Source: Acidimicrobiia bacterium (GTDB lineage: Bacteria; Actinomycetota; Acidimicrobiia; Spongiisociales; UBA5794). Taken from it: a DNA stretch of 64,000 nt. Position numbers and translations under genes: made by a program. Location of the stretch: positions 1 to 64,000 of the forward strand of contig QJWC01000094.1 of NCBI GenBank assembly GCA_003235475.1, read 5' to 3'. Below the pieces are notes generated by a model. The model had not been told where the DNA came from and ran no database searches. It saw nothing but the letters and a program-made list of their open reading frames with translations. This document shows positions 1-7,529 of this stretch, piece by piece (position 1 is the first letter of the stretch; each line of letters begins with the position of its first letter).

Positions 1-1
1 T

Positions 2-52
2 TCTCCAGTCGACGCGATCGACGTTCTCCTCCACGCCACCAAGCCGCGGTAG
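2..52 (+). CDS. Possible C-terminal end of a gene that starts before the window
   Basis: One frame is open from the window edge to a TAG and would encode SPVDAIDVLLHATKPR. The composition looks like a real protein end, and the stop lies just before the convergent tRNA-Pro gene. Sixteen residues are too few to name a family, and chance openness at this G+C is possible, so this is only a suggestion. Confidence 0.3.
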   Translation, partial: SPVDAIDVLLHATKPR

Positions 53-70
53 CACTGAGGAGAACTCCAG

Positions 71-144
71 TCGGGCTGGTCAGATTTGAACTGACGACCT
101 CCTGCTCCCAAAGCAGGCGCGCTGCCAAGCTGCGCCACAGCCCG
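71..144 (-). tRNA. tRNA-Pro(TGG)
   Basis: Read on the minus strand, CGGGCTG pairs with CAGCCCG as the acceptor stem. The anticodon arm is CCTGC-TTTGGGA-GCAGG, which gives anticodon TGG, and the T arm contains TTCAAAT. No CCA is encoded. A TATCGT box lies 10 nt upstream of the 5' end (plus coordinates 155-160), so the 5' leader is probably only a few nucleotides. Confidence 0.95.
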
Positions 145-234
145 AAGATGCCAGACGATACTCCCCCATCCGTCGGACGGGCACTCGCCACCTTTCACTC
201 CAGGGCGATCTGGCGAGTTGACATCGGCGGTGGG

Positions 235-240
235 TAGGCT
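235..240 (+). promoter_or_regulatory. Putative -10 box (TAGGCT) of tRNA-Lys
   Basis: TAGGCT ends 7 nt before the first base of the mature tRNA-Lys, so transcription could begin at or next to the mature 5' end. A TTGACA sits at 218-223, but only 11 bp away, which is too close for a normal -35. The -10 assignment is inferred from position and the TANNNT pattern. Confidence 0.4.
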
Positions 241-247
241 CCCGGGC

Positions 248-321
248 GGGCCGCTAGCTCAATTTGGCAGAGCATTCGGCTCTTAACCGACAGGTTCTGG
301 GTTCGAGTCCCAGGCGGCCTA
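248..321 (+). tRNA. tRNA-Lys(CTT)
   Basis: The acceptor stem GGGCCGC/GCGGCCT is intact with one G-T pair. The D arm is GCTC...GAGC, the anticodon loop CTCTTAA gives anticodon CTT, and the T arm is CTGGG-TTCGAGT-CCCAG. One mismatch (T-C) closes the top of the anticodon stem. CCA is not encoded. A strong hairpin follows three bases later. Confidence 0.95.
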
Positions 322-323
322 CT

Positions 324-349
324 GAAGCCCCCGATCCGTCGGGGGCTTC
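324..349 (+). terminator. Hairpin terminator after tRNA-Lys
   Basis: GAAGCCCCCGA and TCGGGGGCTTC form an 11-bp perfect stem around a TCCG tetraloop. There is only a short T-poor tail. It separates tRNA-Lys from tRNA-Leu, so the two tRNAs are probably transcribed independently. Confidence 0.75.
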
Positions 350-381
350 TCCCTGCGTGGCACAATCCACGGCACACACCA

Positions 382-465
382 GCGGGTGTGGCGGAATTGG
401 CAGACGCGCCAGGCTTAGGACCTGGTGCTCGAAAGAGCGTGTCCGTTCGAGTCGGACCACCCGCA
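382..465 (+). tRNA. tRNA-Leu(TAG)
   Basis: The acceptor stem is GCGGGTG/CACCCGC with discriminator A. The anticodon arm GCCAGG-CTTAGGA-CCTGGT gives anticodon TAG. The long variable arm (TGCTCGAAAGAGCGT) is typical of class II tRNA-Leu, and the T arm contains GTTCGAGTC. CCA is not encoded. Confidence 0.95.
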
Positions 466-558
466 CTCACGCATTGAGAAGCATCCCCGACAATGCACAC
501 CCCCCGACGCCGGGGCGCCAGCACTGTATCACCACCGCCCCGCCGGTATTGTGGACAC

Positions 559-1416
559 ATGCGGTCAACGGGCATCGTCGACGTGGACGAGATCCTCGTG
601 CGCGTTCCGTACTTCGCCGATGCCGAGCGATTGACGGTCTCTGAACTCTCCGGCGGCCTCACGAACGTGAACTACCTCTTGAACGCCGACGACGAGCGGT
701 TCGTGGTCAGGCACAGCCGACCGAATGCCACGGCCATCGGCATCGACCGTGCCGTCGAGGCGCAAGCAGTCGAGCGAGCATCCAAAGCCGGGATCGCACC
801 CGAGACCATCGCGTTCCTTCTCCCGGAGGGCCACTCCGTCACCCGGTACGTCGAAACCGTGGCGGAGATCTCGCTCGAGGACGCGAAGGATCTGGATCAC
901 GTCACACGCATGGCGGATCTGTTGCGCCGGATCCACGCCCTCGAGCCGATCAACGGCGACTTCGACCCCTACGCGGACATTGCTCGTTGGAGGTCACAGG
1001 CCGATGAGCGAGGCATCCATTACTCCCAGCTGGCTGCTCGCACCTTCGACCGCGCGCTTCATGTCGGCGATGGTCGGCGCGGCGCGTACGACGCTGTCCT
1101 GTGCCACAACGACCCATACTCCATGAACGTGCTCGACGTCGGCGAGTACCTCCTCATCGACTGGGAGTACGCCGGCATGGGTGACCCGTTCTTCGACCTC
1201 GCAGCAGTCGGGTACCTCCTCGACCCGGCTGGCCGATACCACCTGCTCTCCGAATACTCCGGGGAGCCTTCAGACGTACACATGCGATCACTCGTCGACA
1301 TGATCGTCGTCTTTCTCGCCTGGAACGTCGCGTGGTCCCTCGTACAGATCGACGTGAGCCACATCGATCACGACTACGAGGCATTCGCCGAGGAGCTCCT
1401 CGACCTTCTCCCATGA
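559..1416 (+). CDS. Choline kinase / aminoglycoside phosphotransferase-fold kinase
   Basis: The 285-residue product has the small-molecule kinase fold of the choline/ethanolamine kinase and APH superfamily. The nucleotide-loop-like LSGGLTNVNYLL is near residue 30, the catalytic loop is VLCHNDPYSMNVL and the metal-binding segment is LIDWEYAGMGDP. These motifs resemble LicA-type choline or thiamine kinases more than antibiotic phosphotransferases. The ORF track starts at 493, but the ATG at 559 is preferred because TATTGT lies exactly 6 nt upstream (leaderless geometry) and the first 22 codons look non-coding. It stands alone after the tRNA genes. The substrate cannot be read from sequence, and choline, thiamine or a sugar amine are all possible. 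Confidence 0.75.
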   Translation: MRSTGIVDVDEILVRVPYFADAERLTVSELSGGLTNVNYLLNADDERFVVRHSRPNATAIGIDRAVEAQAVERASKAGIAPETIAFLLPEGHSVTRYVETVAEISLEDAKDLDHVTRMADLLRRIHALEPINGDFDPYADIARWRSQADERGIHYSQLAARTFDRALHVGDGRRGAYDAVLCHNDPYSMNVLDVGEYLLIDWEYAGMGDPFFDLAAVGYLLDPAGRYHLLSEYSGEPSDVHMRSLVDMIVVFLAWNVAWSLVQIDVSHIDHDYEAFAEELLDLLP

Positions 1417-1482
1417 TCTCGGAACCCTTCGTCCCGGTGCCTACCTAGAGCATCCGATTTGTAACTATCTGCGTTTTAGCCC

Positions 1483-1511
1483 TTGACGAACCTGGTCTGA
1501 GTGCGTAGGAA
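1483..1511 (+). promoter_or_regulatory. Sigma-A-type promoter of the subtilisin-like protease
   Basis: TTGACG, a 17-bp spacer and TAGGAA form a near-canonical housekeeping promoter about 25 bp before the preferred ATG. A GGAGG ribosome site (1526-1530) lies between the -10 and the start, so this gene has a true leader. Confidence 0.55.
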
Positions 1512-1536
1512 GGAACCATATCTCCGGAGGTACAGG

Positions 1537-3837
1537 ATGAACCGACGCCGCCGCCTTGTCATCGCGACGATTTTTGCTGTGATGATCCCGATGGCGCCTG
1601 CAGCCGCAGCGCCCGTTCCCGCTCAGGATGCAGCCCCCGGCGCGTTCCACGCGGACAGCAACCGAAACGGCCTGTCGGACTCGCTCGAAGGGCGACTCAA
1701 TGCCGCGCGCGCACAGGACCGCTTCGAGGTGATCGTCACCTGGCGGGGACCAGCGAACGCCGCCGCGGCCCAGAGGGCAGTCGGGCCATTCACGGTCCTC
1801 AAGGAGTTCACGCTGATCGACGGCTTCCTCGCGTCCGTCAATGCCGGTCAGGCGCGTGCGCTCTCCCAGGTGTCCGGGGTGTTCCGCGTTGAGGAGAACT
1901 TCACCGCGCAGGCAACGAACTACGACACCGACCGCGAGTTCGGGACGGAACAATCGCGCACGGATTTCGGGATCGACGGGTCGGGCGTCAAGGTTTGCGT
2001 CGTGGACACCGGGGCTGACCCGAACCACGAGCAGCTCGACTCGAACATCGTTGCATTCCACGACTCGATCAACGGCCTCGCAAATGCGTACGATGATCAG
2101 GGCCACGGAAGCCACGTCGCCGCGACCATTGCGGGCGACGGGACGGGCGGGCCCAACGCGGCCATGTACCAGGGAATCGCACCGGGCGCGTCCCTCTACA
2201 TCGCGAAGGTCCTCGACGGCGGGGGCTCGGGGACAACAGCACAGATCATCGACGGCCTCCAATGGTGCGTGGCCCAAGGCGTCAACATCGTCTCGGCAAG
2301 CCTCGGTGGCGGACCATCCGACGGACAGGATGCACTCGCGCAGGCCTTCGACAACCTCGTCACGGACCATGGCATCACCGCCATCGCAGCTGCCGGAAAC
2401 TCCGGAGATGGCCCCGAGTCGGTCGAAACCCCGGGCGCCGCACCGAACGTGCTGACCGTTGGTGCGTCCTCCAAGATGAAGGACGGCCTGCACCTGGCTC
2501 CGTTCTCGAGCAGGGGCCCGAACCTCGCTGGCCTGATGAAGCCGGACGTCGTGTCTCCGGGTATCGCGGTTGCTTCCGCCCAGGCGAACACGACATCGGG
2601 GTACGTCTACGGCACCGGAACGTCCATGGCCACGCCGTTCACGGCCGGTACGGTCGCGCTCGCGCTGCAACTCGACCCGGGCCTCACCCCCGCGCAGGTC
2701 AAGTCACTCATCACCTCGACCGCACACGACGCGGGAATGCCCGGTGCTGACAACAACTGGGGATCAGGGCTCGTCGACGGATACGGGTTCCTTTCCACGG
2801 TGGCCGGCAGCCCCACGTCCGGGAACTTCCCGAACCACGACCATGTGGCGGATTCGGTCACGAACAATGGCCAGTGGTCGTACACGTTCAACGTCCCGAG
2901 CGAGGCGGCTGGCCAACCGATGGGAATCACGATCCTCATCGACGGCGAAGGGAAGTGCACAGCGTTCATCTTCGGCATCTGCTGGATCTCCGAATGGTCG
3001 CCAGACCTCGATGCTCGTCTGATCGCGCCCGACGGATCCATGTCAGAAAGCCGATGCCCGCTCGAGTTCGATTGCGGGACGACCGGCGTACAGGAGGTCT
3101 TCTACACGACCTCCGCCCAGGCCGGCACCTACACCCTCGAGATCTACCCGTTCGAAGGCACGGGAGGGCCGTTCGACATCGACATCTTCACCGGACTCCC
3201 GGGTGCGAGCCCGCCTGCGAACCAGGCTCCCATGGCCGATGCCGGGCCCAACCAGACGGTTGGTGACTCCGACGGCGCCCCTGGCGAGGCTGTCACCCTG
3301 GACGGCTCCGGCTCGAGCGACCCCGACGGCACCATCGTGTCATGGGACTGGACCGAAGGAGCCACCGCCCTCGGCAGCGGTGAAACCCTCGGCGTGAACC
3401 TCGGAGACGGCGTCCACACCATCACCCTCACGGTGACGGACAACCTCGGCGCCACCGACACCGACACCGTGACCGTCACCGTGGAGGCGCCACCCGCGCC
3501 AGCCTTCAGCGTCCACGTCGGGGACCTCGACGTCTCGACGTTGACCCTCCCGAAGAACCGGTGGAGCGCAAGCGCGACGGTCACCGTTCACGATCAGGAC
3601 GGTGCGGTCGTTTCCGGCGCCGACGTCACGTTCAGCCTGAGTACCGGCGAAACCGTGTCGTGCACGACCAACGCGGTCGGTGTGTGCACCGTCTCGTCCC
3701 CGGAGTTGAAGAAGGGCACGAAGAGCGTGATCTTCACGGTCACCGATGTGGTCGCCTCCGAGGCCTACAACCCGGGCAGCAACCACGACCCCGATGGTGA
3801 CAGCAACGGGACGTCGATCACGGCGACGCAGCCATAG
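1537..3837 (+). CDS. Secreted subtilisin-like (S8) serine protease with PKD and Ig-like domains
   Basis: The 766-residue preproprotein starts with a Sec signal (MNRRRRLV...APAAAAPVPA). Near residue 40 is a calcium-loop-like DSNRNGLSD, then an I9-type propeptide region. The S8 triad is visible as Asp157 (VVDTGADP), His190 (GHGSHVAA) and Ser363 (GTSMATP). A P-proprotein-like beta region follows. A PKD domain spans about 564-649 (PMADAGPNQTV...), and the last ~110 residues form an Ig/Big-1-like domain (VTVHDQDGAVVSGADVTF). The ATG at 1537 was chosen over the GTG at 1501 because GGAGG lies 6 nt upstream and the signal peptide begins there. It is probably an exported degradative enzyme. It stands alone between a promoter and a strong terminator. 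Confidence 0.9.
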   Translation: MNRRRRLVIATIFAVMIPMAPAAAAPVPAQDAAPGAFHADSNRNGLSDSLEGRLNAARAQDRFEVIVTWRGPANAAAAQRAVGPFTVLKEFTLIDGFLASVNAGQARALSQVSGVFRVEENFTAQATNYDTDREFGTEQSRTDFGIDGSGVKVCVVDTGADPNHEQLDSNIVAFHDSINGLANAYDDQGHGSHVAATIAGDGTGGPNAAMYQGIAPGASLYIAKVLDGGGSGTTAQIIDGLQWCVAQGVNIVSASLGGGPSDGQDALAQAFDNLVTDHGITAIAAAGNSGDGPESVETPGAAPNVLTVGASSKMKDGLHLAPFSSRGPNLAGLMKPDVVSPGIAVASAQANTTSGYVYGTGTSMATPFTAGTVALALQLDPGLTPAQVKSLITSTAHDAGMPGADNNWGSGLVDGYGFLSTVAGSPTSGNFPNHDHVADSVTNNGQWSYTFNVPSEAAGQPMGITILIDGEGKCTAFIFGICWISEWSPDLDARLIAPDGSMSESRCPLEFDCGTTGVQEVFYTTSAQAGTYTLEIYPFEGTGGPFDIDIFTGLPGASPPANQAPMADAGPNQTVGDSDGAPGEAVTLDGSGSSDPDGTIVSWDWTEGATALGSGETLGVNLGDGVHTITLTVTDNLGATDTDTVTVTVEAPPAPAFSVHVGDLDVSTLTLPKNRWSASATVTVHDQDGAVVSGADVTFSLSTGETVSCTTNAVGVCTVSSPELKKGTKSVIFTVTDVVASEAYNPGSNHDPDGDSNGTSITATQP

Positions 3838-3844
3838 ACACCAG

Positions 3845-3878
3845 TCACCCACGGCTCTGGATCCAGGGCCGTGGGTGA
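3845..3878. terminator. Bidirectional terminator between protease and RdgB fusion gene
   Basis: TCACCCACGGC and GCCGTGGGTGA pair perfectly, with an inner CTGG/CCAG extension around ATC and one T/G opposition. It lies between two convergent stop codons and can serve both strands. Confidence 0.75.
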
Positions 3879-3880
3879 CG

Positions 3881-5173
3881 TCAGTCAACCGGCTCGCGGG
3901 GCGAGTCCCACTCGAAGTACGTGTCGTACCCGATGAGGGCCTTCACCGCAGCGGCCGCTCCTTGTACGGTCGGCGCCGCACCCCACGCATCGACTGCTTC
4001 AGCCGTGGGCTGATCCGCCATCCGAATTGCACCCAGCATCTTCTTGTCGCCCGGCACCCACCTTCGGCGATCGACGAACCACAGATACATCGACTCCTGA
4101 ATCGCCGCTCCACACAGGGCAAGCGCGGTCGCTGGATCTCGGGACTCCACGTCCCTCGCGTTGTCGAGCAGATCGGTCGTCAGGTATTTGCGCAAAGTGA
4201 CAACTTCAGCGGGGACCTTCGGACCGGCATCGCGGACCGCCTTCGCCTTCTCCCTCAGACCGGCGAAGACGCCGTCGGTGTCGCGAAGGATCACAGCGTC
4301 GCCGACGAGTCCGAGCGTTGGGGCCTTGCCGGATTCGGCCTCGGTCGAGAAGTAGCCGGGCACGCGTCGCGCAGGGTTGAAGAACATTTCGCACGCAACG
4401 CCATTGAACACGCGGGATTGGCGCTGGCGATGGTCGCCCTCGATGATGATGTAGATATCGAGATCGCTGTTCGGATCCCCGTCGCCTCTCGACAAGCTGC
4501 CTGAAAGGCCGATCGCGAGCGCGCGGTCAGAACGCGTATCGATGTAGGCGATCGCCTCGTCGAGAGCGGTGTCGTACGGCTCCCCCATCTCGGGCCGCCT
4601 CAGGCGCTCCGCCAACGCCCTGATCGCTCGGCCACGATGGCTCATCTCGTTCTTCGCACCAGGACCGATCTCCGCGAGCGTCCGACTTTCGACCTCGAAG
4701 ATGGGGTCATAGCCGAATCCGCCCCCGCCGCGCGCCTCGGTTGCAATCGAGCCGACAAGCTCCCCGTGCACGACGATCTCGTCGCCTTCGGGCGTCACCA
4801 GCGCAATCGCCGTTCGGAACCGCGCACGACGGTCGGGCACGCCCTGTAACTCGCGCAACATCTTCGCCACGTTCTCCGCGTAGGTCGCGTGCTCGCCTGC
4901 ATACCTCGCCGTGTGAACACCGGGGGCTCCCCCGAGTGCCGTGACCTCGAGGCCGGTGTCATCTGCAATCGCAGCAACGCCCGTCGCCTCCACGACGGCA
5001 CGCGCCTTGAGCAGCGCATTCCCCGCAAGCGTGTCCTCGGTTTCCTCGACATCGTCCCACTCGAGCCCACGCACGACCTCGATTGGATGATCGAGGTCAG
5101 CGAGCACGGATTCGATCTCGCGGATCTTGTCGGCGTTCTTTGACGCGACAACGACGCGCGAGGGGCGCTTCAC
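3881..5173 (-). CDS. rdgB: XTP/dITP pyrophosphatase (RdgB/HAM1) fused to a nucleotidyltransferase domain
   Basis: This 430-residue protein is about twice the length of normal RdgB. Residues ~1-195 are a full RdgB: SKNADK near 11, TLAGNALLKA, ADDTGLEV at ~70, FGYDPIF at ~154 and SHRGRA at ~178. RdgB hydrolyses ITP, XTP and their deoxy forms to monophosphates. Residues ~200-430 are a second domain with GSLSRGD...SDLD (225-239), the Mg-binding motif of MNT/kanamycin-type nucleotidyltransferases, then a helical C-terminal part. The reading frame is continuous, so this is a true fusion as sequenced. GTG at 5173 is preferred: it overlaps the rph stop as GTGA, whereas the ORF-track ATG lies 48 nt further upstream inside rph. 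The target of the second domain is unknown. Confidence 0.9.
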   Translation of the reverse strand: MKRPSRVVVASKNADKIREIESVLADLDHPIEVVRGLEWDDVEETEDTLAGNALLKARAVVEATGVAAIADDTGLEVTALGGAPGVHTARYAGEHATYAENVAKMLRELQGVPDRRARFRTAIALVTPEGDEIVVHGELVGSIATEARGGGGFGYDPIFEVESRTLAEIGPGAKNEMSHRGRAIRALAERLRRPEMGEPYDTALDEAIAYIDTRSDRALAIGLSGSLSRGDGDPNSDLDIYIIIEGDHRQRQSRVFNGVACEMFFNPARRVPGYFSTEAESGKAPTLGLVGDAVILRDTDGVFAGLREKAKAVRDAGPKVPAEVVTLRKYLTTDLLDNARDVESRDPATALALCGAAIQESMYLWFVDRRRWVPGDKKMLGAIRMADQPTAEAVDAWGAAPTVQGAAAAVKALIGYDTYFEWDSPREPVD

Positions 5174-5868
5174 AACCTCGATCCGTTCTGAATGCCGACG
5201 AGCTCCTGGATGCCCTTCCATGCGACATCGAGCATCTCGTCGAGCATCTCCCTGCTGAACGGATCTCCCTCGGCGGTTCCCTGCACCTCGATGAGATCGC
5301 CGTCGCCTGTCATCACGATGTTGGCGTCGACATCCACAGCGACATCCTCTTCGTAGTCGAGGTCGAGCAACGCGGCGCCTTCCTGCACGCCGACGGAGAT
5401 CGCCGCGATGTTCCGGATCATCGGGCTCTCGCTGAGCGTCCCCTGCTCGACGAGGGCATCGAACGCATCAGCGAGCGCGATCCACGCCCCGGTGATCGAT
5501 GCCGTCCTCGTCCCGCCATCGGCCTGGAGGACGTCACAGTCGATGCGCGCCGTCAGTGGGCCCATTGCCTTCATGTCGACGGCGGCTCGCAGCGAGCGTC
5601 CGATCAGACGCTGGATCTCCTTCGTGCGACCCCCGCTGACCGAAGAGCGCCTGATCCGCTGCGGACTCGACCCCGGCAACATCGCGTACTCGGCCGTCAC
5701 CCAGCCCTCGCCCTTCTCGCGCATCCACGGCGGAACCTCGTCATCGATGGACACGGTGCACAACACGCGGGTACGGCCCATCTCGATCAATACGGACCCC
5801 GGCGTCATCTCCGTGTAGCCGCGAGTGACCTTGACGGTTCGCAGCGCGTCTGTCGGGCGTTGTCTCAT
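5170..5868 (-). CDS. rph: Ribonuclease PH
   Basis: The 232-residue product matches RNase PH throughout: MRQRPTDALRTVKVTRGYT at the start, then TRVLCTVSIDD, AEYAMLPGSS, RTKEIQRLIGRSLRA, DCDVLQADGGTRTASITG and VDVDANIVMT. It is the phosphorolytic 3' exonuclease that trims tRNA and other RNA ends. The ATG at 5868 is chosen because it overlaps the stop of the upstream MBL gene as ATGA and it begins at the conserved N-terminus; the longer ORF-track start adds nine unlikely residues. It is coupled at both ends, upstream to the MBL hydrolase and downstream to rdgB, an order also found in mycobacteria (rphA next to Rv1341). Confidence 0.96.
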   Translation of the reverse strand: MRQRPTDALRTVKVTRGYTEMTPGSVLIEMGRTRVLCTVSIDDEVPPWMREKGEGWVTAEYAMLPGSSPQRIRRSSVSGGRTKEIQRLIGRSLRAAVDMKAMGPLTARIDCDVLQADGGTRTASITGAWIALADAFDALVEQGTLSESPMIRNIAAISVGVQEGAALLDLDYEEDVAVDVDANIVMTGDGDLIEVQGTAEGDPFSREMLDEMLDVAWKGIQELVGIQNGSRL

Positions 5869-6644
5869 GCTCTCTCCGATGGTTGAAGGTTCCACACCGA
5901 GCCGGGCTCGGCATAGCCGACCGGGCCCGCGAACGCCGCGCTTGCCTCATCGAGGCTCCGTGCAACATCCCAATTCGCCCGCATGTGCGTGATCACCAAT
6001 TCAAACACTCCCGCGATCGCTGCGATCTCGCCCGCTTCCTGCGCCGTCAGATGGTGGCCGTACGTGCGCTCATCCCGCAGCCCAAGCATCGAGGCCTCGC
6101 AGAGGAGAAGTGACGCACCCGTTGCAAGCGTGATCAGATCTCCTCCCGGCCCCGTGTCCCCGCTGTACGCGAGTACCGCTCCGTCCGCCTCGATGCGCGT
6201 CACGAGTGCGGGCACGGGATGAATCGCCTGACCGAACACCATCTCGAATCCGCCAACCGACACCTCGTCCCCCGGTCCCACCTCCGTGAACGCAAGGACG
6301 TCGTGGAATACGTGCCCCTCGTCCGCACGCGCAAACGCCGCGAAGTGATCCTTGGTCCCGACGGGCGCGAACACGGGGATGGCATCTGCCGTCACGCCCG
6401 CATACGCAAGGTACGCAAACAGGCCGAGGAGGTCCGCGCAGTGGTCGACGTGGGTATGTGACAAGACAACCGCATCGAGCTGGGAGGGTTCAACGACCTT
6501 CGCCAACTCCATGAAAGTGCCGGGCCCCGCATCCATCCACAGCGTCGCGCCGAGTGCTTCGACCAGGTATCCCGATGCGGGATTCCCGGGTGCAGGTGAC
6601 GCACCGTTCGACCCGAGGACGGTCAGCTTCACGGCCCCCACCAT
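5865..6644 (-). CDS. MBL-fold metallohydrolase (Rv1339-like)
   Basis: The 259-residue protein has the RNase Z-like metallo-beta-lactamase fold: the metal motif HTHVDH at residues 63-68, AYSGDTGPG mid-protein and a late ITHMRAN. In M. tuberculosis the protein at this position, directly before rphA, is Rv1339, reported as an unusual cAMP phosphodiesterase; similar activity here is inference from context. The ATG at 6644 is preferred over the upstream ORF-track start because GGAGGTG lies upstream and the conserved strand KLTVLGSNGA begins there. The start overlaps the end of the small membrane protein gene by 16 nt, and the stop overlaps rph as ATGA. Confidence 0.88.
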   Translation of the reverse strand: MVGAVKLTVLGSNGASPAPGNPASGYLVEALGATLWMDAGPGTFMELAKVVEPSQLDAVVLSHTHVDHCADLLGLFAYLAYAGVTADAIPVFAPVGTKDHFAAFARADEGHVFHDVLAFTEVGPGDEVSVGGFEMVFGQAIHPVPALVTRIEADGAVLAYSGDTGPGGDLITLATGASLLLCEASMLGLRDERTYGHHLTAQEAGEIAAIAGVFELVITHMRANWDVARSLDEASAAFAGPVGYAEPGSVWNLQPSERA

Positions 6645-6910
6645 CCCGCGAGGGCACCTCCGCCGATGATGCCAAGCCAGAGTACCGAGGCGATGATCCC
6701 GGCGAAGGTTGGCATCATGAAGTTCGAGCGGTACCGCCTCCACGACCACCACGCGAGAACGGCCGATGCCACGAGCAGAGCCACCACCACGGCATAGGGC
6801 GCGATCGGGAACGAAATGATGATCATGAGTGCCGCGAATGCCTGAAGGCCACCTCCCACATATCCGAAGAGCGACCGGTACGCCTCTCGGGTGTGTTCTG
6901 AGCGGGCCAT
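6629..6910 (-). CDS. Small membrane protein, three predicted TM segments
   Basis: The 93-residue product is a short hydrophilic N-terminus (MARSEHTREAYRSLFGYV) followed by hydrophobic segments around LQAFAALMIIISFPIA, VVVALLVASAVLAWWSW and ASVLWLGIIGGGALAGW. The ORF-track version of 166 residues includes a basic non-coding leader; the ATG at 6910 gives the membrane protein alone. It sits between the JAMM gene and the MBL gene in a coupled set, the place where M. tuberculosis has the membrane gene Rv1337 and murI. No family is recognised and no function is proposed. Confidence 0.75.
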   Translation of the reverse strand: MARSEHTREAYRSLFGYVGGGLQAFAALMIIISFPIAPYAVVVALLVASAVLAWWSWRRYRSNFMMPTFAGIIASVLWLGIIGGGALAGWWGP

Positions 6911-6920
6911 CGCGGCGAGT

Positions 6921-7529
6921 CTACGAGACGACCGAAACCCAGACCTCGGACGGTTCCCCGTCGACGATGCGGAAGGCACGAACGGTCTGGCGCGTCCCCT
7001 CGACAGGCCCAACGATGAAGTGGAGCCAGCCGGGATCAGCCCCTCCCCTGATGTCGGCCTCTGACGGAACGGGTTCCGTCCGGACGTGGCTGTGGAACAC
7101 GCCGCCGACGGTCCAACCGAGGCGTTCACCGAACCTCAGCGCGCCGAAGTGCTCTGACGGATCGATGGTGAAGCGATGCCCGGACCCGTCGACGTTCGTG
7201 AGACAACACACGAAGGCCGGGGCATCGCCTTCGAACAGCACGAGGCCGCACGCCTCAGCCGGATGACCAGCGACGGCATGTGTGAACATCGCATCGAGGA
7301 GGGGCCTGCGAACGACGACGCGCTCCACGCCAAGACTGGTTAGGGCGTCGTCGACGTCTCCGTCCGCGACGACAACGCGAACGCCGTACCGCCGATAGAA
7401 ACCGGGGTTGAGCCCGCCCTCATCGTCGGCGACGACGCGGGATGCGATGTCGTCGGCAGCGAGCCGCGCCCGCGCGATGTCCGCTTCGGATCGAGTCGCG
7501 AACGTCGCGACCGTGACGTCGCTCGTCAT
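6921..7529 (-). CDS. DUF2007 domain fused to a JAMM/Mov34 metallopeptidase
   Basis: Residues ~1-67 resemble DUF2007 (VTVATFATRSEADIARARLAADDI...), a small ACT-like 'putative signal transducing' domain. Residues ~72-202 are a JAMM deubiquitinase-fold peptidase: Glu92 in AEACGLVLF and the zinc motif H146-x-H148-x7-S156-x2-D159 are all present, so it should be active. Bacterial JAMM proteins such as Mec (Rv1334) cut the C-terminus of ThiS-like sulfur carriers during cysteine synthesis. Here the usual partners cysO and cysM do not follow. The ATG overlaps the upstream gene's stop as ATGA. Confidence 0.85.
   Translation of the reverse strand: MTSDVTVATFATRSEADIARARLAADDIASRVVADDEGGLNPGFYRRYGVRVVVADGDVDDALTSLGVERVVVRRPLLDAMFTHAVAGHPAEACGLVLFEGDAPAFVCCLTNVDGSGHRFTIDPSEHFGALRFGERLGWTVGGVFHSHVRTEPVPSEADIRGGADPGWLHFIVGPVEGTRQTVRAFRIVDGEPSEVWVSVVS

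Noticed and set aside
218-223. TTGACA as -35 of tRNA-Lys
   Set aside because: The spacer to TAGGCT is only 11 bp, far from the usual 16-18 bp.
195-662. 155-residue minus ORF over the tRNA genes
   Set aside because: It covers tRNA-Lys, tRNA-Leu and the terminator in antisense, so it cannot be a conserved gene.
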